This document shows, in pieces, positions 17,179-25,517 of a stretch of DNA of 64,000 bases. The notes beneath the pieces were generated by a model. That model was not told the origin of the DNA. It ran no database searches and saw nothing but the letters and a program-made list of their open reading frames with translations. Source of the DNA: Pseudomonas sp. GCEP-101 (GTDB lineage: Bacteria > Pseudomonadota > Gammaproteobacteria > Pseudomonadales > Pseudomonadaceae); NCBI RefSeq assembly GCF_025133575.1, contig NZ_CP104011.1:5960965-6024964 (forward strand), given 5' to 3'. The position numbers and the translations under genes are program-made. The number at the start of each line of letters is the position of its first letter. Position 1 is the stretch's first letter.

Positions 17179-18174
17179 TCAGCGCAGAGCCGGGCCCTGG
17201 AACCCCATCCACAGCGCCAGGCGCTCGGCGACACTGGCGCCCAGCTTCTTGGTGAAGCGGTCGAAGGCCGTCTCCTGGACGGTGTAGTCCACGATTTCCT
17301 TCTCCTTGATGATCTCCCGCGCCACGTAGCTGGTGCTACCCAGGCCATCGATCAGCCCCAGTTGCAGCGCCTGCTCGCCAGACCAGATCAGGCCGGAGAA
17401 CAGTTCCGGGTGGTCCTTGTCCTTCAGGCGGTCGCCACGCCCCTTCTTCACGCTGTCGATGAACTGCTTGTGGGTGGTGTCCAGCACCTGCTGCCAGAAG
17501 GCAGTCTCATCCGCCTTCGGCGGCTGGAAGGGATCGAGGAAAGCCTTGTGCTCGCCCGAGGTATAGACGCGGCGATCCACGCCCAGTTTTTCCATGGTGC
17601 CGACGAAGCCGAACGTTGCCGCCGTCACGCCGATGGAGCCGACCAGGCTGGCCTTGTCCGCGTAGATCTGATCCGCGGCACTGGCGATGTAATAAGCACC
17701 GGAAGCCCCCAGGTCACTGATGACCGCGTAAACCTTGATATCCGGATGCTCGCCGCGCAGGCGCTTGATTTCATCGTAGATATAACCCGACTGCACCGGA
17801 CTGCCGCCCGGGCTGTTGATCCGCAGGACGATACCCTTGGTACCGGCATCCTCGAACGCCGATCGCAGCGCACCCACGACGTTGTCGGCACTGGCGGGCT
17901 CGTTGTCCGCGATCATGCCCTTCACCTCGATCATCGCCGTATGGCTGGCGCTGCGCGAGGCCGACTTGGACAGACCACTGAAGGGGCTGAACAGCGCCAG
18001 GGCGCCGAACAGGTAAACAAAGGTCAGCAGCTTGAAGAAGATGCCCCAGCGACGCGACCGGCGCTGCTCCTGGACACCGGCCAGCACGGCCTTCTCCAGC
18101 AGTTTCCAGCTCTTGTCGTCACCCGCCGTGGTTTGTGCAGCCTTGCTATCGTCCGCCTTCCATTCATCCGACAT
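17179..18174 (-). CDS. sppA: Signal peptide peptidase SppA-type S49 peptidase
   Basis: A 331-residue membrane-bound serine protease of family S49 in the short, 36K form. One transmembrane helix near residue 45-65 (FFKLLTFVYLFGALALFSPF), then IVLRINSPGGSPVQSGYIYDEI, the nucleophilic serine in DLGASGAYYIASAADQIYADKASLVGSIGV, and the general-base lysine in VYTSGEHKAFLDPF. It degrades leftover signal peptides or membrane fragments. Start overlaps the HAD gene stop (TGATG). Confidence 0.92.
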   Translation of the reverse strand: MSDEWKADDSKAAQTTAGDDKSWKLLEKAVLAGVQEQRRSRRWGIFFKLLTFVYLFGALALFSPFSGLSKSASRSASHTAMIEVKGMIADNEPASADNVVGALRSAFEDAGTKGIVLRINSPGGSPVQSGYIYDEIKRLRGEHPDIKVYAVISDLGASGAYYIASAADQIYADKASLVGSIGVTAATFGFVGTMEKLGVDRRVYTSGEHKAFLDPFQPPKADETAFWQQVLDTTHKQFIDSVKKGRGDRLKDKDHPELFSGLIWSGEQALQLGLIDGLGSTSYVAREIIKEKEIVDYTVQETAFDRFTKKLGASVAERLALWMGFQGPALR

Positions 18175-18860
18175 CAGTTGCCTACCTCGAGCACTGGTTT
18201 AACCGAACGCCCGGCCAACCAGGCGCGCAATTCATTGAAATGGTTCACTTCCAGCGTTGGAGCATACTCCCGCAGAATCTCCAGCGACTGCGCACCATAG
18301 CCCACCGCCACCGAATCCATGCCGGCGCGGCGCGCCATCTCCAGATCGAACGGCGAATCGCCCACCATCAGCGCATCGCGCGCATCGACCCGGCAATGCT
18401 CGAGAATCTCATGCAGCATGCGCGGATCGGGCTTGCTCGCCGATTCATCGGCGGCGCGGGTGATGTCGAAGAAGTCGGTCCAACCCTGCCCCGCCAGTAC
18501 GCGATCCAGCCCACGACGGTTCTTGCCGGTGGCCACGGCCAATTGGTAGCCCGCCCCCCGAAACTCGGCCATTGCCTCAGCCACTCCCGGGAACAGCGGG
18601 GAAGGCTGCACCTCCAGGCTCAGGTAGTGATCGCCATAATCCCGCCGAAAACGCTCCAGCGGCTCGCCGTCTTCCACTTCCGGGTACAGCGTCTGGATCG
18701 CCTCCGGCAGCCCCAGGCCGATGATGCCCTTGATCGCTGCTTCGCTACGCTCTGGCAGACCGGAACCGACGGCAGCGACGCGCATCGCCTCGACGATACG
18801 ACCGATGGAATCCACCAACGTGCCATCCCAATCGAAGATCAGCAGGGAATAGTCACGCAT
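18174..18860 (-). CDS. HAD superfamily hydrolase (phosphoglycolate phosphatase-like)
   Basis: A 228-residue HAD hydrolase. Motif I FDWDGTLVDS at residue 9, motif II VATGKNRRGLD, motif III SKPDPRML, motif IV MVGDSPFDLEMARRAG. The alpha-helical cap resembles Gph/PGMB-type enzymes. Substrate is not determined by sequence alone. The ATG at 18860 directly precedes motif I and overlaps the end of rluC by 8 bases; the downstream end overlaps sppA, so the three form an operon. Confidence 0.9.
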   Translation of the reverse strand: MRDYSLLIFDWDGTLVDSIGRIVEAMRVAAVGSGLPERSEAAIKGIIGLGLPEAIQTLYPEVEDGEPLERFRRDYGDHYLSLEVQPSPLFPGVAEAMAEFRGAGYQLAVATGKNRRGLDRVLAGQGWTDFFDITRAADESASKPDPRMLHEILEHCRVDARDALMVGDSPFDLEMARRAGMDSVAVGYGAQSLEILREYAPTLEVNHFNELRAWLAGRSVKPVLEVGN

Positions 18861-19809
18861 CCAGACGCTCCACGGTGCGCTGCCAGACCTCGTCCACCGG
18901 CGCCTCCAGCTCCAGCACCGCGCCGTCGGGCAGCGGCACCCGCAGGTAGGCCGAGTGCAGGAACAGCCGCTTGCCGCCCAGTTCGCGGATTTCGCGGGAG
19001 AAGTCTTCGTCGCCGTACTTGGGATCGCCAGCGATGGAGTGGCCGGCGTGCTTGGCGTGCACGCGGATCTGGTGGGTGCGACCAGTGATCGGGCGCGCCT
19101 CCACCAGGGTGGCGAAGTCACCGAAGCGGCGCAGTACCTTGAACTCGGTCAGCGCCTCCTTGCCCTCGGGGTTCACTTCCACCACGCGCTCGCCGGAGCG
19201 AAGGTTGTTCTTCAGCAGCGGCACGGCGATCTGCTTCTTGGCGGCCGGCCAGTTGCCGCGCACCAGCGCATGGTAGCGCTTGTCCACGATGCGCTCGCCC
19301 CGCAGGGCGTCGTGCAGGTGGCGCAGCATGCTGCGCTTCTTGGCGATCATCAGCAGACCGGAGGTGTCACGATCCAGGCGATGCACCAGCTCCAGGTCCT
19401 TGCACTCGGGACGCAACTGACGGAAGGCCTCGATCACGCCGTAGTTCAGGCCGCTGCCGCCATGCACGGCGATGCCCGTGGGCTTGTTCACCACGATCAG
19501 CGCCTTGTCTTCGAAGACGATGGCGGCTTCCAGGCGCTCCAAAAGACCCTGGGCCAGCGGCACCGGCTCGTCGCGCTCGGCCAGGCGCAGCGGCGGCACG
19601 CGCACCACGTCGCCCGCCTGCAGCTTGTACTCGGGCTTGATGCGCCCCTTGTTGACCCGCACCTCACCCTTGCGAAGGATGCGGTAGATCAGGGTCTTGG
19701 GCACGCCCTTGAGCTGGGTGCGGAGGAAATTGTCGATTCGTTGGCCGGCATACTCCGGCGCGACTTCAAGCAGCTGGACGCCGGAAGTCGGAGGGGCGGG
19801 ATTAGTCAT
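18853..19809 (-). CDS. rluC: 23S rRNA pseudouridine synthase RluC
   Basis: A 318-residue RsuA/RluA-family enzyme that makes pseudouridine 955/2504/2580 in 23S rRNA. An N-terminal S4 RNA-binding domain (RIDNFLRTQLKGVPKTLIYRILRKGEVRVNKGR) is followed by the catalytic aspartate in ELVHRLDRDTSGLLM. GRTHQIRVHAKHAGHSIAGDPKYG is the family C-terminal motif. ATG at 19809 fits the family N-terminus; another ATG at 19831-19833 exists, and neither has a good ribosome-binding site. It is divergent from rne, as in other gammaproteobacteria. Confidence 0.94.
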   Translation of the reverse strand: MTNPAPPTSGVQLLEVAPEYAGQRIDNFLRTQLKGVPKTLIYRILRKGEVRVNKGRIKPEYKLQAGDVVRVPPLRLAERDEPVPLAQGLLERLEAAIVFEDKALIVVNKPTGIAVHGGSGLNYGVIEAFRQLRPECKDLELVHRLDRDTSGLLMIAKKRSMLRHLHDALRGERIVDKRYHALVRGNWPAAKKQIAVPLLKNNLRSGERVVEVNPEGKEALTEFKVLRRFGDFATLVEARPITGRTHQIRVHAKHAGHSIAGDPKYGDEDFSREIRELGGKRLFLHSAYLRVPLPDGAVLELEAPVDEVWQRTVERLDA

Positions 19810-20400
19810 CCGGATATAATAACAATTTTTCATTCAATTGAAGCACTTAATCATTGCTGCTATATTCGGGAGGCCGCCAAAAGTGGCCAGGCCTGCGGAT
19901 GATCGCGTAATCGCCATCCCCAACCGCCTGCAAACACATTGAACGGACACGAGGCAGTCCCCGGAAGCGTTGCAACGGCCCGAGCGATTCTCGCGCCGAC
20001 AGCGCCTCGAAACCCAGGCCTTCAGACATGACCACGGCAGCCAAGGTCGCCGTGATAAAAGCCAACCCCGCTCCCGGATTCAGCGAGTGGCACCCGGCTC
20101 TTAAGGGAAATGTGCAGGGCGGAGATGCACAACTGTCGGATTGCGTTGCGTTCTTGCCTTGAACGCATGCCTTGAACATAGACGCACTTGTCGTCCGCTT
20201 CTGACAGTCGATTCCTCCTCCTGATGAGTGCTTGTTCTTACTCAACAAGCAGGAAACGTAGTCGCGGCACAGCAGATTTATCCTGCTGCCGCTGGACACG
20301 GGAATGGTCCGCCGTTCCTGAGTACGTGCCTTAGCACCGACCGTGAGAGTCGTGTGTGCCGATCGCCGTTTCCGGTGGCCCCGGAAACCATTGGTACTAC
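19810..20400. other. 591-base rluC-rne divergent region with the long rne leader
   Basis: No gene is supported here. The rluC side is AT-rich and should hold both promoters. On the rne side several hairpins can form: GCTTGTT (20230-20236) with AACAAGC (20244-20250), and GTTTCCGG (20368-20375) with CCGGAAAC (20381-20388) just before the start codon. In E. coli the long rne leader mediates autoregulation by RNase E; a similar role here is inference. Confidence 0.6.
20368..20388 (+). promoter_or_regulatory. Hairpin next to the rne start codon
   Basis: An 8-bp perfect stem with a 5-base loop ends 12 bases upstream of the rne ATG. No AGGAG-like site lies between the hairpin and the ATG; the only GGTGG is inside the hairpin. 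This could limit initiation or form the site through which RNase E controls its own mRNA. Confidence 0.5.
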
Positions 20401-23400
20401 ATGAAAAGAATGCTGATCAACGCAACTCAACCCGAAGAGTTGCGTGTAGCGCTGGTAGACGGCCAACGCCTGTTCGACCTGGACATCGAGTCCGGCGCGC
20501 GCGAACAGAAGAAGGCCAACATCTACAAGGGCCGCATCACCCGCATCGAGCCGAGCCTTGAAGCCGCCTTCGTCGACTTCGGCGCCGAGCGCCACGGCTT
20601 CCTCCCCCTCAAAGAAATCTCCCGCGAATACTTCAAGAAGAATCCTGAAGGCCGCATCAACATCAAGGACGTCCTGAGCGAAGGCCAGGAAGTCATCGTC
20701 CAGGTCGAGAAAGAAGAGCGTGGCAACAAGGGCGCCGCCCTGACCACCTTCATCAGCCTCGCCGGCCGTTACCTGGTGCTCATGCCCAACAACCCGCGCG
20801 CCGGTGGCATCTCCCGCCGCATCGAGGGTGAAGAGCGCAACGAACTGCGCGAAGCGCTGAACGGCCTGACCGTTCCCGGCGACATGGGCCTGATCGTCCG
20901 TACCGCGGGCCTGGGCCGCAGCTCCGAAGAGCTGCAATGGGACCTGGACTACCTGCTGCAACTGTGGGGCGCCATCAAGGAAGCCTCCGGCGAGCGCAGC
21001 GGCCCGTTCCTGATCTACCAGGAAAGCAACGTCATCATCCGCGCCATCCGCGACTACCTGCGCCAGGACATCGGCGAAGTGCTGATCGACAGCATCGACG
21101 CCCAGGAAGAAGCCCTGAACTTCATCCAGCAGGTCATGCCGCAGTACGCGAGCAAGGTGAAGCTGTACCAGGACAGCGTTCCGCTGTTCAACCGCTTCCA
21201 GATCGAGAGCCAGATCGAAACCGCCTTCCAGCGCGAAGTGAAGCTGCCGTCGGGCGGCTCCATCGTCATCGATCCGACCGAAGCCCTGGTCTCCATCGAC
21301 ATCAACTCGGCGCGCGCCACCAAAGGCGGCGACATCGAGGAAACCGCCCTGCAGACCAACCTGGAAGCGGCCGAGGAAATCGCCCGCCAGCTGCGCCTGC
21401 GTGACATCGGCGGCCTGATCGTCATCGACTTCATCGACATGACCCCGGCGAAGAACCAGCGCGCCGTGGAAGAACGCGTCCGCGAAGCCCTGGAAGCCGA
21501 CCGCGCCCGCGTACAGGTGGGCCGCATCTCGCGCTTCGGCCTGCTGGAAATGTCCCGTCAGCGCCTGCGTCCGTCCCTGGGCGAGACCAGCGGCATCGTC
21601 TGCCCGCGCTGCAACGGCCAAGGCATCATCCGCGACGTCGAATCCCTGTCGCTGGCGATCCTGCGCCTGATCGAGGAAGAAGCCCTGAAGGACCGCACCG
21701 CCGAAGTTCGCGCGCGCGTGCCGTTCCAGGTTGCCGCCTTCCTGCTCAACGAGAAGCGCAACGCCATCACCAAGATCGAGCTGCGTACCCGCGCGCGCAT
21801 CTTCATCCTGCCGGACGACCACCTGGAAACGCCGCACTTCGAAGTCCAGCGCCTGCGCGACGACAACCCCGAACTGCTGTCCGGCCATGCCAGCTACGAG
21901 ATGGCGCCGGAAGAGCACGAGGAAGTCCAGCCGGTCAGCGCCACCCGCACCCTGGTTCGCCAGGAGGCAGCGGTGAAGACCGTTTCCCCGCAGACCCCTG
22001 CCCCGCAGCAAGCCGCTGCCGCGCCGGTCGTCGAAGCCGCCAAGCCCATGCCTGAGCCGAGCCTGTTCCAGGGCCTGGTGAAGTCGCTGGTCAGCCTGTT
22101 CGCCGGCAGCAAGCCCGAGCCGACGCCGGCAGCCGCCGAAAAGCCGGCCACCGAGCGCAGTGAAGGCCAGGGCGAGCGTCGCAACGGCCGTCAGCAGAAC
22201 CGTCGCCGTGACGGTCGCGACGGTGGCCGCCGCGATGACGAGCGCAAAGAGCGTGGCGAGCGTCGTCGCGACGAGCGTGGCGAACGTGGCGAGCGCGCCG
22301 AGCGTCCTGCCCGTGAAGAGCGTCAGCCGCGTGAAGAACGCGCCGAGCGTCAACCGCGCGAAGAGCGCCAGCCCCGTGAAGAACGTGCCGAGCGCCCGCC
22401 GCGCGAGGAACGCCAGCCGCGTGAAGAGCGCGCCGAGCGTCCGCCGCGCGAAGAGCGCCAACCCCGCGAGGAGCGCGCCGAGCGCCCGCCGCGCGAGGAG
22501 CGTCAGCCCCGTGAGGAGCGCGGCGAGCGCACCGAGCGTCAACCGCGTGAAGAACGCCAGCCGCGCGAAGAGCGCCAGCCTCGCGGTGAGCGTGGCGAGC
22601 GCGCCGAGCGTCCGCCCCGTGAAGAGCGCCAGCCGCGCGAAGACCGTCAGGCTCGCGATGCCGCTGCCCTGGAAGCCGAAGAGCTGCCGAACGAGGAACT
22701 GCTGGATCAACAGGACGACGAAGGCTCGGACGACGAGCGTCCGCGTCGCCGTTCCCGTGGCCAGCGCCGCCGCAGCAACCGCCGCGAGCGCCAGCGTGAA
22801 GCCGGTGTGGATGGCGTTGAAGGCGCCGAAGGCGACGTGAACAGTGCCGAAGGCGTTGCCGAACAGGCTGCTTCCTACACCCCGTCGCCTGCCGCCCTGG
22901 TCGCTGCCGCCGCCACCGCTGTCGCTGTTGCCGAAGCCGCCGCCGAGCAGGAGCAGCCCGCTGCCCAGGCTCAGGTCGAGGCTCAGCCGCTGGAATCCGG
23001 CGTCGTCGAAGCCGTGCGCACCGAAAGCGCACTGGAACAGACCATCGAGTTCCTGGCCAAACCCGCCGAGCAGGCTGCCGAGCCGGTAGAAGCCGTCAAC
23101 GACACCGTTGACGTGGCTGCTGCCGAACCGGCCGTCGCGGAAGATGCACCGGCCCCGGCTGCTGAAACCGTGATCGAAGCTGTCGCCCAACTGGTCGAAG
23201 AAGCGCCGGCGCAAGCTCCCGCCATTGCCGAAGAAGCGCCGGCTGCCGCACCGACTGCAAGCGAAGAAGCCGCTCCGGCCGTTCCGGCGAACGCCACCGG
23301 CCGCGCCTCCAACGACCCGCGCGAGCGTCGTCGCCAGGAGCGCCTGGCTCGTGAAGCCGCGGCTGCCGCTGCCCCGCAGGTCGAACAAGCTCCGGCGGTC

Positions 23401-23598
23401 GAAGCCGTGGTTGAAGAAGCTGCTGCCGTGGAAGCCGACGTGGTGGTCGAGCCGGCCGCTGACGTCACCGCCGAGACCGTTGTGGCCGAGGTAGTGAACG
23501 AAGCCGAAGCCGTCGAGCAGGCTGAAGGCGAGAAAGCCGAGAAAGCCGAGAAGACCGAGGAAGAAGAAGGCTCCGTGGTGGAAAAACACCACAGCTGA
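20401..23598 (+). CDS. rne: Ribonuclease E
   Basis: A 1065-residue endoribonuclease, core of the RNA degradosome, acting on mRNA turnover, rRNA and tRNA processing. The catalytic half (to about residue 530) has the S1 domain (KKANIYKGRITRIEPSLEAAFVDFG), the DNase I-like site with aspartates in LVSIDINSARATKGGD and GGLIVIDFIDM, and the zinc-link cysteines in VCPRCNGQG. The C-terminal half is disordered: an Arg/Glu repeat tract (about residues 640-760) then Ala/Val/Glu-rich segments that would scaffold partners and bind RNA. ATG at 20401 (MKRMLINATQ) is the conserved start. A strong terminator follows. Confidence 0.97.
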   Translation: MKRMLINATQPEELRVALVDGQRLFDLDIESGAREQKKANIYKGRITRIEPSLEAAFVDFGAERHGFLPLKEISREYFKKNPEGRINIKDVLSEGQEVIVQVEKEERGNKGAALTTFISLAGRYLVLMPNNPRAGGISRRIEGEERNELREALNGLTVPGDMGLIVRTAGLGRSSEELQWDLDYLLQLWGAIKEASGERSGPFLIYQESNVIIRAIRDYLRQDIGEVLIDSIDAQEEALNFIQQVMPQYASKVKLYQDSVPLFNRFQIESQIETAFQREVKLPSGGSIVIDPTEALVSIDINSARATKGGDIEETALQTNLEAAEEIARQLRLRDIGGLIVIDFIDMTPAKNQRAVEERVREALEADRARVQVGRISRFGLLEMSRQRLRPSLGETSGIVCPRCNGQGIIRDVESLSLAILRLIEEEALKDRTAEVRARVPFQVAAFLLNEKRNAITKIELRTRARIFILPDDHLETPHFEVQRLRDDNPELLSGHASYEMAPEEHEEVQPVSATRTLVRQEAAVKTVSPQTPAPQQAAAAPVVEAAKPMPEPSLFQGLVKSLVSLFAGSKPEPTPAAAEKPATERSEGQGERRNGRQQNRRRDGRDGGRRDDERKERGERRRDERGERGERAERPAREERQPREERAERQPREERQPREERAERPPREERQPREERAERPPREERQPREERAERPPREERQPREERGERTERQPREERQPREERQPRGERGERAERPPREERQPREDRQARDAAALEAEELPNEELLDQQDDEGSDDERPRRRSRGQRRRSNRRERQREAGVDGVEGAEGDVNSAEGVAEQAASYTPSPAALVAAAATAVAVAEAAAEQEQPAAQAQVEAQPLESGVVEAVRTESALEQTIEFLAKPAEQAAEPVEAVNDTVDVAAAEPAVAEDAPAPAAETVIEAVAQLVEEAPAQAPAIAEEAPAAAPTASEEAAPAVPANATGRASNDPRERRRQERLAREAAAAAAPQVEQAPAVEAVVEEAAAVEADVVVEPAADVTAETVVAEVVNEAEAVEQAEGEKAEKAEKTEEEEGSVVEKHHS
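22300..22650 (+). repeat. In-frame Arg/Glu/Pro tandem repeat within rne
   Basis: The translated tract repeats units such as PREERQ, PREERAER and PPREERQ, with a common 15-residue (45-base) period PREERAERPPREERQ. Third codon positions differ between copies (CGC/CGT, GAA/GAG, CCG/CCC), so the amino acid pattern is held while the DNA has drifted. It lies in the arginine-rich RNA-binding part of the scaffold. Confidence 0.85.
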
Positions 23599-23613
23599 TC
23601 GCTTCCTGATCGG

Positions 23614-23644
23614 AAAAAGGGGATGCCGTTGCATCCCCTTTTTT
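23614..23644 (+). terminator. rne terminator
   Basis: Stem AAAAAGGGGATGC / GCATCCCCTTTTT with a CGTT loop and further T residues. Confidence 0.92.
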
Positions 23645-23670
23645 ATTGCCTGCACCCTGCAGCGTTCGCC

Positions 23671-23797
23671 GGTTTCGTAGGAGCGGACTTTGTCCGCGAT
23701 CGATCTCCGGCGCATGGCAGGCCAATCGCGGACGGAGTCCGGTCCTACGCCAAGGTGAGCAGCTCGGGCGGTTCGCGAGCAAGCTCGCTCCTACAGC
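23671..23797. repeat. REP cluster, block 1
   Basis: Contains three REP-type palindromes: GTAGGAGCGGACTTTGTCC (from 23677), its inverted partner near 23729-23749, and GCGGTTCGCGAGCAAGCTCG followed by CTCCTAC (ending 23796). These GTAGGAGCG elements are typical of Pseudomonas intergenic REPs/REPINs. The block sits between the convergent rne and murB genes. Confidence 0.85.
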
Positions 23798-23840
23798 GAC
23801 ACGAACCATGGAGGTTGTTGCTGTGTTGCTCGGAACCTGG

Positions 23841-23971
23841 CGGTTTCGTAGGAGCGGACTTTGTCCGCGATCGATCTCCGGCGCGAGGCGGGCCAATCGC
23901 GGACGGAGTCCGCTGCTACGCCAAGGTGAGCGCCGCAGCTCCGGCGGTTCGCGAGCAAGCTCGCTCCTACA
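23841..23971. repeat. REP cluster, block 2 (near-duplicate of block 1)
   Basis: Same succession of REP units as at 23671-23797, including the spacer GATCGATCTCCGGCGC, with a few substitutions. The 438-base rne-murB gap is thus two terminators plus a tandemly duplicated REP block of about 170 bases period. Confidence 0.85.
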
Positions 23972-23995
23972 AAACACACCACAACGGGCACAAAA

Positions 23996-24017
23996 AAGGG
24001 ATGCCGCGGCATCCCTT
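23996..24017 (-). terminator. murB terminator
   Basis: Stem AAGGGATGCC / GGCATCCCTT; on the minus strand a run of six T follows. Confidence 0.85.
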
Positions 24018-24036
24018 CTTCGCATCAGAAGCGCGC

Positions 24037-25056
24037 TCAGTAGAGATTCGGCTCCATCTCCAGCTCAACGCCGAACCGCTGGCGAATGTCGTCGCGAATG
24101 CGTTCAGCCAAGGCATGCAACTGCGCGCCGGTAGCGCCGCCGTAATTGACCAGCACCAGCGCCTGCTGTGCATGCACGCCGGCCGCGCCGTCACGGAAGC
24201 CCTTCCAGCCGGCCTTGTCGATCAGCCAGCCGGCGGCGAGCTTCATCAGGCCATCGCCTTGCGGATAGGCCACCAGATCACTGAAGCGCTGCCGCAGCGC
24301 GTCGGCCTGCTCGGCCGATACCACCGGGTTCTTGAAGAAGCTGCCGGCATTGCCCAGCACGGCCGGGTCCGGGAGCTTCTCGCGGCGGATCGCGCAGATC
24401 ACCCGCGACACATTGGCAGGCGTCGGCGCGGTCACGCCCTCCTCCGCCAGGCGCTGGCGCACCGGACCGTAGTCCAGATGCAGTATCGCCGCACGGCTCA
24501 GGGCGAAGCGCACCCGCAGGATCAGCCACCGGCCGGGCTCGCGCTTGAAGCGGCTTTCGCGGTAGGCGAAGGCGCAGTCTTCCAGGCCGAACTCGCACAG
24601 CGCGCCGCTCTGGCGGTCCAGCGCGGTCAGGCCGGCGAACACGTCCTTGATCTCGACGCCATAGGCGCCGATGTTCTGCATCGGCGCGGCGCCGACCGTA
24701 CCGGGAATCAGGCTGAGGTTCTCCAGCCCGCCCAAGCCCTGGCCCAGGGCCCAGCGGACGAAGTCATCCCACACCTCGCCGGCTTCCGCCTCGACCACCA
24801 CGCGCTCGCCATCGTCGCTGAGCACCCGCACGCCACGGGACGCCATGCGCAGTACCAGCGCCTCGACGTCACGGGTCAGCAGGAGGTTGCTGCCGCCACC
24901 GATCACCATCAGCGGCAGGCCCTTTTCCGCGGCGGCGGCGATCCCGGCACGCACCTCGGCATCGTCATGGGCCTGGGCGAACCAGCGCGCCGCGACCTCG
25001 ACACCAAAGGTGTTGTAGGGCTTGAGGGAAATGCGTTCTTGCAGTTGCAGCGTCAC
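24037..25056 (-). CDS. murB: UDP-N-acetylenolpyruvoylglucosamine reductase
   Basis: A 339-residue FAD enzyme that reduces UDP-GlcNAc-enolpyruvate to UDP-MurNAc. N-terminal LKPYNTFGVEVAARWF, FAD-binding GGGSNLLLTRDVEALVLR, IPGTVGAAPMQNIGAYG, the proton-donor serine in LGNAGSFFKNPVVS, and FGVELEMEPNLY at the end, all typical of type I MurB. It overlaps the phosphatase gene by 4 bases (ATGA). Confidence 0.95.
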   Translation of the reverse strand: MTLQLQERISLKPYNTFGVEVAARWFAQAHDDAEVRAGIAAAAEKGLPLMVIGGGSNLLLTRDVEALVLRMASRGVRVLSDDGERVVVEAEAGEVWDDFVRWALGQGLGGLENLSLIPGTVGAAPMQNIGAYGVEIKDVFAGLTALDRQSGALCEFGLEDCAFAYRESRFKREPGRWLILRVRFALSRAAILHLDYGPVRQRLAEEGVTAPTPANVSRVICAIRREKLPDPAVLGNAGSFFKNPVVSAEQADALRQRFSDLVAYPQGDGLMKLAAGWLIDKAGWKGFRDGAAGVHAQQALVLVNYGGATGAQLHALAERIRDDIRQRFGVELEMEPNLY

Positions 25057-25517
25057 AGGCGTCCCTTCACTTCCGTCAGCAGGCCGTCGCAGGCCCTTTC
25101 CACCAGGTCCAGCACCTGCTCGAAGCCGTCCTCGCCGCCGTAGTAGGGATCGGGGACTTCGTCGACTTCCAGCTCGTAGCGACGCAGGAACAGATCCAGC
25201 TCTGCCTTGCCGCCGCCACCGCGCAGATGCGTGAGGTCGCGCAGGTTGGCAGTGTCCATGGCCAGGATCAGGTCATAGCGGGAGAAATCCGCCACGCTGA
25301 CCTGCCGCGCCCGCAGGACCGACAGGTCATAGCCGCGGCGCAGCGCGGCGGCTCGCGTACGCGTGTCCGGCGCCTTGCCGACATGCCAATCGCCGGTGCC
25401 GGCGGAGTCGATCTCGATGCGATCCTCCAGGCCCGCCTGGCGGACCTTGTGGCGGAACACGCCCTCGGCGGTGGGCGAACGGCAGATATTGCCCAGGCAG
25501 ACGAAGAGGACCTTCAT
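25053..25517 (-). CDS. Low-molecular-weight protein tyrosine phosphatase
   Basis: A 154-residue LMW-PTP: VLFVCLGNICRSPTAEG gives the C-x5-R signature with nucleophile Cys7, and EVDEVPDPYYGGEDGFEQVLDLVE supplies the catalytic aspartate. Substrates are not indicated. The ATG at 25517 is at the conserved N-terminus and overlaps the kdsB stop (TGATG), so it is coupled in the kdsB-ptp-murB order of pseudomonads. Confidence 0.93.
   Translation of the reverse strand: MKVLFVCLGNICRSPTAEGVFRHKVRQAGLEDRIEIDSAGTGDWHVGKAPDTRTRAAALRRGYDLSVLRARQVSVADFSRYDLILAMDTANLRDLTHLRGGGGKAELDLFLRRYELEVDEVPDPYYGGEDGFEQVLDLVERACDGLLTEVKGRL

Noticed and set aside
22300..22650. Possible CRISPR-like repeat array
   Set aside because: The repeats are in frame inside rne, have no unique spacers and encode PREER units.
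20278..23715. Open frame of 1145 codons on the minus strand opposite rne
   Set aside because: It is antisense to the well-supported rne, low in complexity (Gly/Phe/Arg/Leu/Ala runs mirroring the Arg/Glu repeats), and has no recognisable domain. High-GC codon bias explains it.
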